Assembly (NCBI GenBank): GCA_016124855.1
Contig: WGMX01000023.1
Location: 186,001-250,000 of the forward strand
Length of the DNA: 64,000 nucleotides
Direction: 5' to 3'
Source: Anaerolineaceae bacterium
Lineage (GTDB): Bacteria; Chloroflexota; Anaerolineae; Aggregatilineales; Phototrophicaceae
Position 1 is the stretch's first letter; every line of letters begins with the position of its first letter. Below are positions 46,609 through 54,930 of this stretch, one piece after another. The notes below the pieces were generated by a model. The model saw only the letters and a program-made list of their open reading frames with translations. It did no database searches and was not told the origin of the DNA. The translations under genes were made by a program, and so were the position numbers.

Positions 46609-48255
46609 ATGAGTTGTTTGTCTAAGTTTGAACGATTCTGTTATTTATCATTGTCGCTGGCTATAAGCGGATTAATTGGCCCATATGACGTGATGGCTGA
46701 TAACAAAATTCGCATTGAGACAATTCCTTTTACCGAAAATGTGGTTTGCAGCGGGCATTTTGTCGCCCACGATCTTGATCACACGACGACGGTCATGGGG
46801 GGGGATCGTATTCGTATGTTTGAGGCGAACGGTGGCGGAGTCGCCGTTAATGATCTGGACAATGACGGTGATTTGGATATTGTTTTGACCAATCAAGCGG
46901 GTATGAATACCATCTTGTGGAATGATGGCGGTTTGAAATTTCGTACCGAACGGATGGCACATGGTGATTCGCGTGCGGTGACATTGGTAGATGTTGATGG
47001 CGATGGTTTGTCAGATATGGTTTTTACACGTACGAAAACCGCTCCCACTTATTGGCACAACGAGGGAAAAGGCCGGTTCTTGCGCGAGTTCCTGCCGGGT
47101 GTGGGCAAACCGGTGTATGCCATCAATTGGGGTGATCTTGATCAAGATGGTGATTTGGATTTGGTTGGTGCGACGTATGATGCCAGTTTGTTGACCGATT
47201 ATGGTCAGGATTTCTTGCTAAGCGGCAATGGTGGGGTTTATTATTATGAAAACCGAGGTGGACAATTTCATTTGTCCAGCCTTTCGACGAATGCACAAGC
47301 CCTTGCGTTAATGCTGGTTGATCTCAATGACGATGGTCATCTGGATATCTGGGTTGGCGATGACTTTGCCGTTCCTGACCAGTTATGGTACTGGTCACCA
47401 TCAGGTTGGCAGTCTGCCAAGCCTTTGACGACAATGACACATAGTACGATGAGCCTTGACTTCGGTGACATTAACAACGACGGAAAAAATGAAGTTTTCG
47501 CGACTGACATGAAGCCATATAATGGCGATGAACAAGGACAGGCTGTACTGCCTGCGATTACCAAATCGGTGAACGAAGGGCGAAACCTGAAGGCAGACCC
47601 CCAAGTGAATGAAAATGTGTTGCAGACGATTGGCAGTTTCACCAATATGGCGGCTTCAGATGATGTCTATGCAACCGGTTGGAGTTGGTCGGGTAAGTTC
47701 GGCGATTTTGATCAAGACGGGTTCTTGGATTTGTATGTTGTCAACGGTTTTGCTGAGATGTCGACGTTTTCACAATTGGCGAATCACGAGTTGGTTGAGG
47801 CTAACCAAGCGCTTCGAAATACCGGCACTGGTCGTTTTGTGCCGATGCCTGATTGGGGTTTGGGATCTACCCGCGGCGGACGGGGTATGTCCATTGCAGA
47901 CATGGATGGTGATGGTGATTTAGATATAATTGTCAATAATCTTAATAGTCCGTCTCAACTTTTTGAGAATCAGATTTGCACTGGTAGCAGCTTAGAAGTG
48001 GATTTGTTCGCACCAGATACGTTGAATACGCGAGCCATTGGCGCTCGAGTAATTTTGCATACCGACAGCGGAACCTATTACCGGGATGTGAAAGCGGCGA
48101 GTGGATATATTTCGGGAGATGCGGCTCGTGTTCATTTTGGATTTCCGAAAGGAACTCATTTGCAGCAGCTCGAAATTCACTGGCCCAATAGGGATGTTTC
48201 AATACTTGATGCTCCTTCCATCAATACCCTTATGAAGATCACGAGAGTCGGGTAG
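46609..48255 (+). CDS. Secreted FG-GAP/VCBS-repeat protein with ASPIC/UnbV C-terminus (CRTAC1-like)
   Basis: About 548 residues from the ATG at 46609 (a GTG at 46564 is an alternative; neither has a strong ribosome site). A short signal-type segment (YLSLSLAISGLIG) suggests export. Seven calcium-binding-type repeats with the pattern D-x-D-x-D-G-x-x-D are visible, for example DLDNDGDLDIVLTN, DLDQDGDLDLVGAT, DLNDDGHLDIWVGDD, DFDQDGFLDLYVVNG and DMDGDGDLDIIVNNL. They should form a beta-propeller like integrin alpha heads. The end (GARVILHTDSGTYYRDV, HFGFPKGTHL) matches the ASPIC/UnbV domain. Likely an extracellular Ca2+-dependent adhesion or binding protein; the partner is unknown. Confidence 0.85.
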   Translation: MSCLSKFERFCYLSLSLAISGLIGPYDVMADNKIRIETIPFTENVVCSGHFVAHDLDHTTTVMGGDRIRMFEANGGGVAVNDLDNDGDLDIVLTNQAGMNTILWNDGGLKFRTERMAHGDSRAVTLVDVDGDGLSDMVFTRTKTAPTYWHNEGKGRFLREFLPGVGKPVYAINWGDLDQDGDLDLVGATYDASLLTDYGQDFLLSGNGGVYYYENRGGQFHLSSLSTNAQALALMLVDLNDDGHLDIWVGDDFAVPDQLWYWSPSGWQSAKPLTTMTHSTMSLDFGDINNDGKNEVFATDMKPYNGDEQGQAVLPAITKSVNEGRNLKADPQVNENVLQTIGSFTNMAASDDVYATGWSWSGKFGDFDQDGFLDLYVVNGFAEMSTFSQLANHELVEANQALRNTGTGRFVPMPDWGLGSTRGGRGMSIADMDGDGDLDIIVNNLNSPSQLFENQICTGSSLEVDLFAPDTLNTRAIGARVILHTDSGTYYRDVKAASGYISGDAARVHFGFPKGTHLQQLEIHWPNRDVSILDAPSINTLMKITRVG

Positions 48256-48319
48256 TATTGGGATAGCTGCTACAAATAGCTTTCTTATGCCGTGAATACA
48301 AAGGAAAAAGGATTTTGAA

Positions 48320-48601
48320 ATGCCAGCAGAGGCCCGGCGACTTCACGCAAAAGTCTTCGGTCACGTACAAGGGGTAAACTTTCGCTACTATACCCGGCTT
48401 ACTGCGTCACAAATTGGCGTAACCGGTTGGGTGCGAAACCGCAGCGACGGCTCGGTGGAGGTGGTCGCTGAAGGAACAGCGCTCCAAATAGAAAGACTGG
48501 TACAGTTCTTAAATGTTGGGCCGCAAGCGGCTGCTGTAACACGTGTAGAAACTGACTGGTTAACAGCAACTGGTGAATTCGCAGATTTCCAGATCAACTA
48601 A
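48320..48601 (+). CDS. acyP: Acylphosphatase
   Basis: This 93-residue protein is full length for the family. The two catalytic residues are visible: R22 in GHVQGVNFRYYT and N40 in GWVRNRSDGSVEV. It hydrolyses acyl phosphates such as acetyl phosphate or 1,3-bisphosphoglycerate. It is followed after 21 bases by the PHAX-domain gene. Confidence 0.95.
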   Translation: MPAEARRLHAKVFGHVQGVNFRYYTRLTASQIGVTGWVRNRSDGSVEVVAEGTALQIERLVQFLNVGPQAAAVTRVETDWLTATGEFADFQIN

Positions 48602-48622
48602 CAAAAGGGATGGAAGCAACAT

Positions 48623-49720
48623 ATGGATAAACTCGATTTACCGGAAGAGGAAGTTGATGCGCTGGTCACAGAGCTCGCTGGCCTGCTAGGAGAAGTTGAG
48701 AAAGCACCCATCAAGCAAATTAAACGAATTATTCAATACTGCGGCTTCGACTTCGTCCGCGAAGTTTATGACGAGACTGTGGAAATTGAGGCACGGGGTG
48801 GTTTGATGCTTTCCAAGCAAGACCGTCGTCGTACGATGGGTGGCGTGTTCTTTTATCTTACCCGTGAAAAAATTACCGAAGCACAGCGTTTCGTTATTTT
48901 CCCTCCTTTTAAGAATTATCAGAAATCGGATACTCGCCCCCCGATTGGCGTCCCAATCCTCTCATGGAAGGAACGGATTGCCCTCATAGAACTGTTGAAA
49001 ACTGTCCAAGGAGACGTTAAATCGATGAGAATTTTACTCAACGGACGACCCGGAAATATTGAAAAACGCGACGATGTGGTCGTTACCACGATGACTCAAA
49101 GCGCGCCGATTTCGAACTTACCACGTGTGGTTCCTAGACCTCCGGAACAGCCAACCTTGTATACGATTTATATCTCTGCCGTACAATGGGCACGAATTGA
49201 GGAGTCGCTGGCTAATCCTGCCGATAATCTATTGGTCGACGGGGTATGCGCGCTTGATCCTGAAACAAACAGCATTGCAGTCTTTGCATCCAATGTATAC
49301 AGTGAATTGTTAAATGCTAAGGCTAAGGAAACGGCTGCCGCAGCAAAACCGCCCAAACCAGCTAAAGAACCTAAGCCACCTAAAGAGGCTAAACCTGCGT
49401 CTGACAAAGCGGCTCCTAAAGCCAAAGCGCCAGCGCCTGTACAGCCACAAACACCTGCTGCGGATGTCAAAAAATCACGCTATGCAGATGTGCAGCCTAC
49501 TCCAACTGCTGTTCCCGCCGCCCCGCTTAACCCAAATTTACCGCCTGATGCGGCTCGTAAGCTGAATGAACTAAACGCATCCGCTGCGCTCTTTCGCCAG
49601 AAGGTCAATAACTTACTTGGAAAGCCGCCCGGTCAGCAGTTCGGGTTAGAGATGACCCAAAAATTGCTCAAGAATGTCGAAGATGAAATTGCCGCTTTAT
49701 TGAAGAAACATAACGCTTAG
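48623..49720 (+). CDS. PHAX-type RNA-binding-domain protein
   Basis: In the 365 residues, positions ~18-85 match the RNA-binding domain named after eukaryotic PHAX (phosphorylated adaptor for RNA export): IKQIKRIIQYCGFDFVREVY, TVEIEARGGLMLSKQDRRRT and GGVFFYLTREK. A middle region (to about 230) has no recognised fold, then comes a Pro/Lys/Ala-rich low-complexity linker (about 234-285) and a helical C-terminus. Bacterial PHAX-domain proteins are known from genome surveys, mainly in Chloroflexi and cyanobacteria, but their RNA targets are not established. Low-complexity basic linkers fit an RNA-associated role. Confidence 0.8.
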   Translation: MDKLDLPEEEVDALVTELAGLLGEVEKAPIKQIKRIIQYCGFDFVREVYDETVEIEARGGLMLSKQDRRRTMGGVFFYLTREKITEAQRFVIFPPFKNYQKSDTRPPIGVPILSWKERIALIELLKTVQGDVKSMRILLNGRPGNIEKRDDVVVTTMTQSAPISNLPRVVPRPPEQPTLYTIYISAVQWARIEESLANPADNLLVDGVCALDPETNSIAVFASNVYSELLNAKAKETAAAAKPPKPAKEPKPPKEAKPASDKAAPKAKAPAPVQPQTPAADVKKSRYADVQPTPTAVPAAPLNPNLPPDAARKLNELNASAALFRQKVNNLLGKPPGQQFGLEMTQKLLKNVEDEIAALLKKHNA

Positions 49721-49846
49721 CATTTGGTACCCGCCTGATAAGCGCGGTATATAAGTCACCGGCTCAAGCGACCATATCTTGACTTCAACCGGCCTAGAAT
49801 TTATAATCGCCTTACTGTCGAACATTGAACTGAGGAGAAATAACCC

Positions 49847-50032
49847 GTGGGTCCGCTGCCAAAACGTAGACATTCCCCCAGCCGTCGTGGCAAACGACGT
49901 GCGCATGACTTTTTGACGCTCAATCACCTCGTTATTTGCGAAAATTGTGGTGAATACCATGTTGCCCACCACGTTTGCCCGAAATGCGGGACTTACAAAG
50001 GTGAAACGGTTGTTGAAATCAAAGAAGCGTAA
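49847..50032 (+). CDS. rpmF: 50S ribosomal protein L32
   Basis: This 61-residue protein starts at a GTG and shows the basic N-terminus PLPKRRHSPSRRGKRRAHDF and four zinc-ligand cysteines C31, C34, C44 and C47 (CENCGEYHVAHHVCPKC), so it is the zinc-binding form. It is followed by fabD, a common bacterial arrangement linking ribosome and fatty-acid synthesis genes. GAGGAGA precedes the start. Confidence 0.96.
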   Translation: MGPLPKRRHSPSRRGKRRAHDFLTLNHLVICENCGEYHVAHHVCPKCGTYKGETVVEIKEA

Positions 50033-50055
50033 GCATAATCGCGAACGTTTATGAG

Positions 50056-50092
50056 AGCCGCGCTGCGTTGAACAGGGCGGCTTTTATTTTGT
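50056..50092 (+). terminator. Rho-independent terminator after rpmF
   Basis: AGCCGC (50056-50061) and GCGGCT (50077-50082) form the base of a stem extended inward by CTG/CAG. TTTATTTT follows. Confidence 0.8.
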
Positions 50093-50167
50093 TACAAGTG
50101 TTGATGGTGTAACGTTTTTTGGATGATTGTGTTCATAAGTATAGACTCGATTTATTAAGGACTATGG

Positions 50168-51118
50168 ATGATGGATTGGACAAAAGCTGCGTTTGTATTT
50201 CCGGGGCAGGGGTCGCAAATGGTTGGTATGGCCAAAGACCTTGCTGAGACTTATCCCGTTGCACGGCAAACGTTGGAGCAAGCCGACGAAATTCTCGGTT
50301 TCGCACTGAGTGATTTGTGCTTCAACGGCCCTGAAGACAGCTTGAATGATACCTATAATACGCAGCCTGCATTGTATACGGCAGGTATCGCGACGTTAAG
50401 AGTCTTGCAAGCGGAAATGCCGGGGGCTGTACCCGGTTTTGCAGCGGGACACAGCTTGGGTGAGTTTACAGCGTTGGCGGCAGTAGGCGCTGTTTCATTT
50501 GAAGATGGGCTGCGTCTTGTGCGTGAACGTGGCCGACTGATGAAAGCGGCTGGAACACAAAGTCCTGGTGCGATGGCGGCTGTGCTAGGCTTAGACGCAT
50601 CTGTGGTTCGTGAGGTATGCATCCGTGCCAGCCAACAAACAGGCGGTGTCTTGATTCTGGCAAACGATAACTGCCCCGGTCAAAATGTGATTTCGGGCGA
50701 CGATGCGACGCTAGAAGTTGGCATGAGGCTGCTGGAGGAGGCTAAGGCCAAGAGGGTGGTGAAGCTGCCAATTAGCATTGCGGCACATTCACCACTTATG
50801 GAAAGCGCATCAGCAGAGTTCCGGCAAGTGCTGGCCAATACGGAGTTTACTTCGCCGCGTGTACCTGTTTATGGTAATGTCGATGCGCAACCTTTAGCAG
50901 GGATAGATGGAATTCGCCACGAGTTGGATTTGCAGCTGACTCGTTCGGTGCGCTGGACAGAATCGGTGCAGGCAATGGTTACTGCGGGTGCTGAAGTTTT
51001 CATCGAGCTTGGCCCCAAGGATGTCCTGACAGGACTGCTCAAGCGTATTGACCGTTCGAAATCTGGTAAGGCGATTAATGGTGTCGAAGCGTTGCAGAAG
51101 TTTGTCGCAGAAGCTTAA
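50168..51118 (+). CDS. fabD: Malonyl-CoA:acyl-carrier-protein transacylase
   Basis: This 316-residue protein has the family start FVFPGQGSQMVGMA, the nucleophile S96 in GHSLGEFTAL with H95 next to it, the catalytic His in IAAHSPLM, and the late LGPKDVLTGLLKR. It transfers malonyl groups from CoA to ACP for fatty-acid synthesis. The start is one of two adjacent ATGs (50168 and 50171) with AAGGA upstream. No other fab genes are in the window. Confidence 0.95.
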   Translation: MMDWTKAAFVFPGQGSQMVGMAKDLAETYPVARQTLEQADEILGFALSDLCFNGPEDSLNDTYNTQPALYTAGIATLRVLQAEMPGAVPGFAAGHSLGEFTALAAVGAVSFEDGLRLVRERGRLMKAAGTQSPGAMAAVLGLDASVVREVCIRASQQTGGVLILANDNCPGQNVISGDDATLEVGMRLLEEAKAKRVVKLPISIAAHSPLMESASAEFRQVLANTEFTSPRVPVYGNVDAQPLAGIDGIRHELDLQLTRSVRWTESVQAMVTAGAEVFIELGPKDVLTGLLKRIDRSKSGKAINGVEALQKFVAEA

Positions 51119-51286
51119 TGAGACATTCTGCACAATGTTTTTGGATTTCCATGCTGCAACCTGCCACATTGACAGACGCTTGTTCAAGAGTCACAATACA
51201 GACGTTCAATATGAGTAGGAATTTTCACAACATGCTGGCGACCAATACCACCACTAATATGGATACTATTGTCATAACGTGACCCG

Positions 51287-51346
51287 GTGGGGGCTTGTCC
51301 AGTTTGATACGTTTGTTGACACAGCACCCCACTTCGGGGTGTTTTT
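51287..51346 (+). promoter_or_regulatory. Candidate attenuator before the aminotransferase gene
   Basis: A terminator-like hairpin CACCCC (51325-51330) / GGGGTG (51336-51341) with TTTTT lies only ~30 bases before the aminotransferase start. GTGGGG at 51287-51292 could pair instead with CCCCAC at 51327-51332 and break the terminator. This mutually exclusive pairing is the form of a leader attenuator. It may instead be the fabD terminator. I see no known riboswitch or T-box consensus. Confidence 0.4.
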
Positions 51347-51378
51347 GTTTGTTGGATTAGAATATTTGGAGGTCATTT

Positions 51379-52701
51379 TTGGTTACGAAAGACTATTCAA
51401 TCAGTTTGGAGACACCCCATTTTGTCGTGCCGTCGGAGAACCGGATTCCGGTGAATCATTATCCGGCGGATATGTTGGCGATTCCACCTTCACGGATGTT
51501 TCTTATACGGGATGCGTTGAAGAAATATAAGGAGAAGGCAGGGGCTGATGCACCGACTTTTGATGCGTCACAGGGTGATGGAGGTGCGAGTTTGCCGGGT
51601 GTGCCAGCCGAAATTTTGCGTCGGGCAGCCGAATTGCAAATTCAGCATGGTACGGCTTACGACCAGCCGTGGGGGACACCGATGTTCCGTAAAGCTGCGG
51701 TCGAGCAGTATTGGAAGCTGGATTCAACGACCGGATGGGGCGAAGCCAATATCTGTTTCGTTCAAGGTGGACGTGACGGTTTACAAAAAGCCTATTCGGC
51801 GATGTTGGCTTTGGGCAACAAAGAAACCGGCGATGCGTTGGTTGTCAGCCGTGTGCCGTGGATTACGTATAACTGGGGGCCGTATATGGCTGGCCTGAAC
51901 GTGTTGTTAGCACCGGGTAATCCGGCAGATGGCTGGCGATATACACCGGAATCAATTAAGGCCACAGCTGAATATGCGGCTAAAGAAGGCCGTAAGGCAG
52001 CAGGTATCGTCATTACTTCACCGGATAATCCAACAGGACGGACTATTCCGGTGGAAGAACAGATTGAATTGGCACGAGCAGCCTTAGAAAACGGTTATGC
52101 GTTTGTGTTGTTCGATTGGATTTACCATTGGGTGACGGACGGTGGGCCTTCGGACATCAATGTAGTATTGAAGGCATTTCCACCAGAACAGCGTGACCGG
52201 TTGATTTTCTTGGATGGCATTACCAAGAGTCTGGGCGGGAGTAACATTCGAAGTGCCCATTTGGTGGCGGGCAAGAAGGTGATTGATTACATTACCAGCC
52301 AATCATCGCATGGGGTTGTACCCAGTTTCTATGGACAGGCTGTAGCCATTGCAGCCTACGAAATGGGCTTTGGTACAGCAGCGGCCAGTATTATTGAACC
52401 ATGCCGTGAAAGCCGGAAGGTACTGCGGCATGAGTTGGCAGCCACCGGTGTGAACGCCATTATGGGCGACGGTTATTATGCCTTTATTGACTGCGAACCA
52501 TTCATTAAAGCGGGTGGTTTAGCAGATAGCGAAGCCTTGATGACCTATTTATCAGAGCAGTATGGTGTGGCGGTTGTGGCAGGGATTTACTTCTCTGAAG
52601 CCGGGAAGAACTGGGTGCGTTTTTCATACGCATTGCCACCGGAAAAGACCGAAAAAGCCTACAAACGGATGTACGAAGGCTTGAGCAATTTGGGCAAATA
52701 G
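51379..52701 (+). CDS. PLP-dependent aminotransferase, class I/II
   Basis: This 440-residue protein starts at a TTG with GGAGG six bases upstream. The fold-type I markers are clear: SPDNPTG (214-220), D246 with Y249 in LFDWIYH, the Schiff-base K283 in LDGITKSLGGSN and the substrate-carboxylate Arg in NWVRFSYALP. The donor and acceptor cannot be assigned. An attenuator-like leader precedes it and a strong terminator follows, so it is monocistronic. Confidence 0.93.
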   Translation: MVTKDYSISLETPHFVVPSENRIPVNHYPADMLAIPPSRMFLIRDALKKYKEKAGADAPTFDASQGDGGASLPGVPAEILRRAAELQIQHGTAYDQPWGTPMFRKAAVEQYWKLDSTTGWGEANICFVQGGRDGLQKAYSAMLALGNKETGDALVVSRVPWITYNWGPYMAGLNVLLAPGNPADGWRYTPESIKATAEYAAKEGRKAAGIVITSPDNPTGRTIPVEEQIELARAALENGYAFVLFDWIYHWVTDGGPSDINVVLKAFPPEQRDRLIFLDGITKSLGGSNIRSAHLVAGKKVIDYITSQSSHGVVPSFYGQAVAIAAYEMGFGTAAASIIEPCRESRKVLRHELAATGVNAIMGDGYYAFIDCEPFIKAGGLADSEALMTYLSEQYGVAVVAGIYFSEAGKNWVRFSYALPPEKTEKAYKRMYEGLSNLGK

Positions 52702-52727
52702 CCTGAAGGCGATTTGATTTTTAGCAG

Positions 52728-52757
52728 AGGCACATCTTCGGGTGTGCCTTTTTATTT
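52728..52757 (+). terminator. Rho-independent terminator with UUCG-type loop
   Basis: AGGCACATC (52728-52736) pairs with GGTGTGCCT (52741-52749), with one G-U pair, around a TTCG loop, and TTTTTATTT follows. A nearly identical stem lies at 59605-59632 after the ABC exporter. Confidence 0.92.
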
Positions 52758-52883
52758 GGATAGTTTCCTGATAAACAGGCGACAAAAGGTAACATTAAGA
52801 AAAATATTAATTAACATCGGTTAGTTTTCGCCTGATTATTTCAATCAGTCCAGTAGGATAATACATGAATATTTTCCAATTGA

Positions 52884-52915
52884 TTTAAATTCAGTTTAAA
52901 AAACAGGCGTATGCT
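52884..52915 (+). promoter_or_regulatory. Regulon box 1: promoter of the two-component genes
   Basis: TTTAAA (52884-52889), five bases, then TTTAAA (52895-52900) give two half-sites 11 bp apart. After nine bases comes TATGCT (52910-52915) as the -10. The box covers the -35 position, as in PhoB/OmpR activation. Identical geometry occurs at 54864, 55904 and 57585. Confidence 0.75.
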
Positions 52916-52972
52916 GTTGAGAGTGGCATCATTGTGATGCGGAAATTCAGCATTAAGGAATCAGACGTAGGC

Positions 52973-53644
52973 ATGAATAGGATTATGATTGTGGATGACG
53001 ATCCACATATTCGGCAGTTAGCGGCGGTATTTCTCAAAGATGAGGGATACGACATCGTTCAGGCTTCGGACGGTGTAGAGGCTCTGGCAAAATTAGAAAC
53101 GACCAAAGTTGATTTGATCGTGCTGGATATTATGATGCCGAAGATGGATGGTTGGGAATTTTGCAGTCAAGTGCGTGACTATTATGACATCCCCATTTTG
53201 ATGCTGACGGCCAAGGGTGAAATGACCGATAAGGTACACGGTTTCCAACTGGGTACGGATGATTATCTGGTCAAGCCATTTGAGCCATTGGAATTGGTGG
53301 TTCGGGTTAAAGCGCTTTTGAAACGCTACAAAATCGCGGCTTCACAGACCGTTCAATTTGGTGAATTGTTGATGGATCGTAAAACCTTCGAGGTCAAAGC
53401 GGATGGCGAAAATATTACACTACCCCTAAAAGAGTTCGAACTGCTGTTTAAGCTGGCGAGTTATCCGGGAAAAACGCTGTCACGCGACCAACTGATTGAG
53501 GACATCTGGGGGTACGATTTCGAGGGGAATGAACGGACGCTCGATGTGCATATCAACCGGCTGCGTGAACGATTTCCTGAACAAAAATATTCGTTCCGCA
53601 TTCGAACGATACGCGGATTAGGCTACCGCATGGAGACTGAATAA
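52973..53644 (+). CDS. OmpR/PhoB-family response regulator
   Basis: About 223 residues from the ATG at 52973; a GTG at 52934 would add 13 residues but lies only about 12 bases from the expected transcription start. The receiver has the acidic pocket D8-D10 (MIVDDDP), phospho-acceptor D52 (LDIMMPKMDGW), T in LMLTAKG and K in LVKPFEP. The C-terminal winged helix reads LPLKEFELLFKLASYPGKTLS, RDQLIEDIWGYDF, and RTLDVHINRLRERF. OmpR-type regulators bind tandem half-sites one helical turn apart, which is the pattern of the four promoter boxes around here, including its own. Confidence 0.93.
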   Translation: MNRIMIVDDDPHIRQLAAVFLKDEGYDIVQASDGVEALAKLETTKVDLIVLDIMMPKMDGWEFCSQVRDYYDIPILMLTAKGEMTDKVHGFQLGTDDYLVKPFEPLELVVRVKALLKRYKIAASQTVQFGELLMDRKTFEVKADGENITLPLKEFELLFKLASYPGKTLSRDQLIEDIWGYDFEGNERTLDVHINRLRERFPEQKYSFRIRTIRGLGYRMETE

Positions 53645-54789
53645 TGAACGATAGTGAGGGTCAGAAAGGTTGGTTTGGCCGTCGGCGACGGGAGCAGATC
53701 GGAATATTGGCAGTTATTCTCAGTATTTTTGCTGTGCAAACGGCTATTTTTACGGTTGTGTATCTGTTGACAGGATTGGTATTTGGTTCGATGCAGCACC
53801 CACCAACCCCATTAGCCATTCAGATTATCAACACGATATTAGGACTTCTTATTGGCTTTTTTACACTGGCGATGATCGGGCGGGTGTTCGGGTCAAAGCA
53901 GCGCGCCGCACGAATGGGAATATTTAACCCGATTATTGAAGCGATGAATAAGATTGCGAAAGGTGATTTTAGCGTGCAACTTGACGACGATTTGGAAGGT
54001 GATGGAGGCATTATCAACGAGCTGGCGAAAAGTGTGAACACAATGGCGGTCGAACTGAACCAAATGGAGCAAATGCGGCAGGAATTTATCTCGAATGTAT
54101 CGCATGAAATCCAATCACCGATTACTTCAATTCGGGGATTTGCCCAAGCGCTGCAAAATAACCATATGAGTGTTGAAGACCGCAACCATTATTTAAGTAT
54201 TATCGAGACTGAAAGTGTGCGCATTTCGAGAATCACCGAGAATTTGCTCAAGTTAGCCACTCTGGAAGCCGAAAGTGTGAGGTTCGAACCGAAAACATAC
54301 AGTCTCGACCGGCAAATTCGCACGTTAATTCTGGCCTGTGAGCCGCAGTGGACGGATAAAAAGATCAACATGGATGTGTCGCTTGATGATGTGACCATCA
54401 TGGCAGACGAGGATTTGCTCAGCCAAGTTTGGATGAACTTAATTTCCAACAGCATCAAGTTCACGCCTGAAGGCGGCAACATTACGGTTGACTTAAACCA
54501 GCAAGGGAATCATGTGGCCTTTAAGATTGCTGACAGCGGCATTGGTATCTCAGACGAAGATCAACAGCATGTGTTTGAACGCTTTTTCAAAGCCGACAAA
54601 TCTCGTACCCGCGCCCATAACAGCGGCAGCGGATTAGGACTGTCGATAGTCCAAAAAATTGTCGATATGCATCATGGTACGATTTCGGTCGAGAGCAAGA
54701 TTGGTATTGGGACAACCTTCATCGTGAATTTGCCACTGGCGGAAGCTCCCAAAGCTAGTCCAATTGAGGCCGAACAATCAGCGGCGTAA
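53644..54789 (+). CDS. Sensor histidine kinase with minimal external loop
   Basis: The 381 residues hold two membrane helices (about 20-45 and 57-80) joined by only ~10 external residues, then a HAMP region, HisKA with H154 (FISNVSHEIQSPITSIRG) and an HATPase domain (MNLISNSIKFTPEGG, DSGIGISDEDQQHVFERFF, GSGLGLSIVQKIV). A kinase without a periplasmic sensor domain is typical of intramembrane-sensing kinases that monitor membrane-active compounds or a partner transporter. TAATG overlap with the regulator gene shows that the two are co-translated. Confidence 0.93.
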   Translation: MNDSEGQKGWFGRRRREQIGILAVILSIFAVQTAIFTVVYLLTGLVFGSMQHPPTPLAIQIINTILGLLIGFFTLAMIGRVFGSKQRAARMGIFNPIIEAMNKIAKGDFSVQLDDDLEGDGGIINELAKSVNTMAVELNQMEQMRQEFISNVSHEIQSPITSIRGFAQALQNNHMSVEDRNHYLSIIETESVRISRITENLLKLATLEAESVRFEPKTYSLDRQIRTLILACEPQWTDKKINMDVSLDDVTIMADEDLLSQVWMNLISNSIKFTPEGGNITVDLNQQGNHVAFKIADSGIGISDEDQQHVFERFFKADKSRTRAHNSGSGLGLSIVQKIVDMHHGTISVESKIGIGTTFIVNLPLAEAPKASPIEAEQSAA

Positions 54790-54830
54790 ATTATCAATGG
54801 AAGTCCGTATTAAATAACCACATTCCTTGA

Positions 54831-54859
54831 AAAACGCGAATCAATCATTCGCGTTTTTT
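54831..54859 (+). terminator. Rho-independent terminator after the kinase gene
   Basis: AAAACGCGAAT (54831-54841) and ATTCGCGTTTT (54847-54857) form a perfect 11-bp stem with a five-base loop and T-run. Regulon box 2 begins only five bases later, so the next promoter is insulated. Confidence 0.92.
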
Positions 54860-54863
54860 GTTG

Positions 54864-54895
54864 TTTAAATTCTGTTTACACAAGCCGAATACGCT
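54864..54895 (+). promoter_or_regulatory. Regulon box 2: promoter of the hydrolase gene
   Basis: TTTAAA (54864-54869), TTCTG, TTTACA (54875-54880), nine bases, then TACGCT (54890-54895). Spacing is identical to box 1. Transcription would start near 54902. Confidence 0.75.
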
Positions 54896-54930
54896 GAATG
54901 AAAATGCGAAATAGGAAACGGAGGATAAGC

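Noticed and set aside
51119..51286. Leader before the aminotransferase as a T-box or SAM riboswitch
   Set aside because: I could not find the T-box AGGGTGG core or a SAM-riboswitch core. Only the terminator and a possible competing stem are visible.
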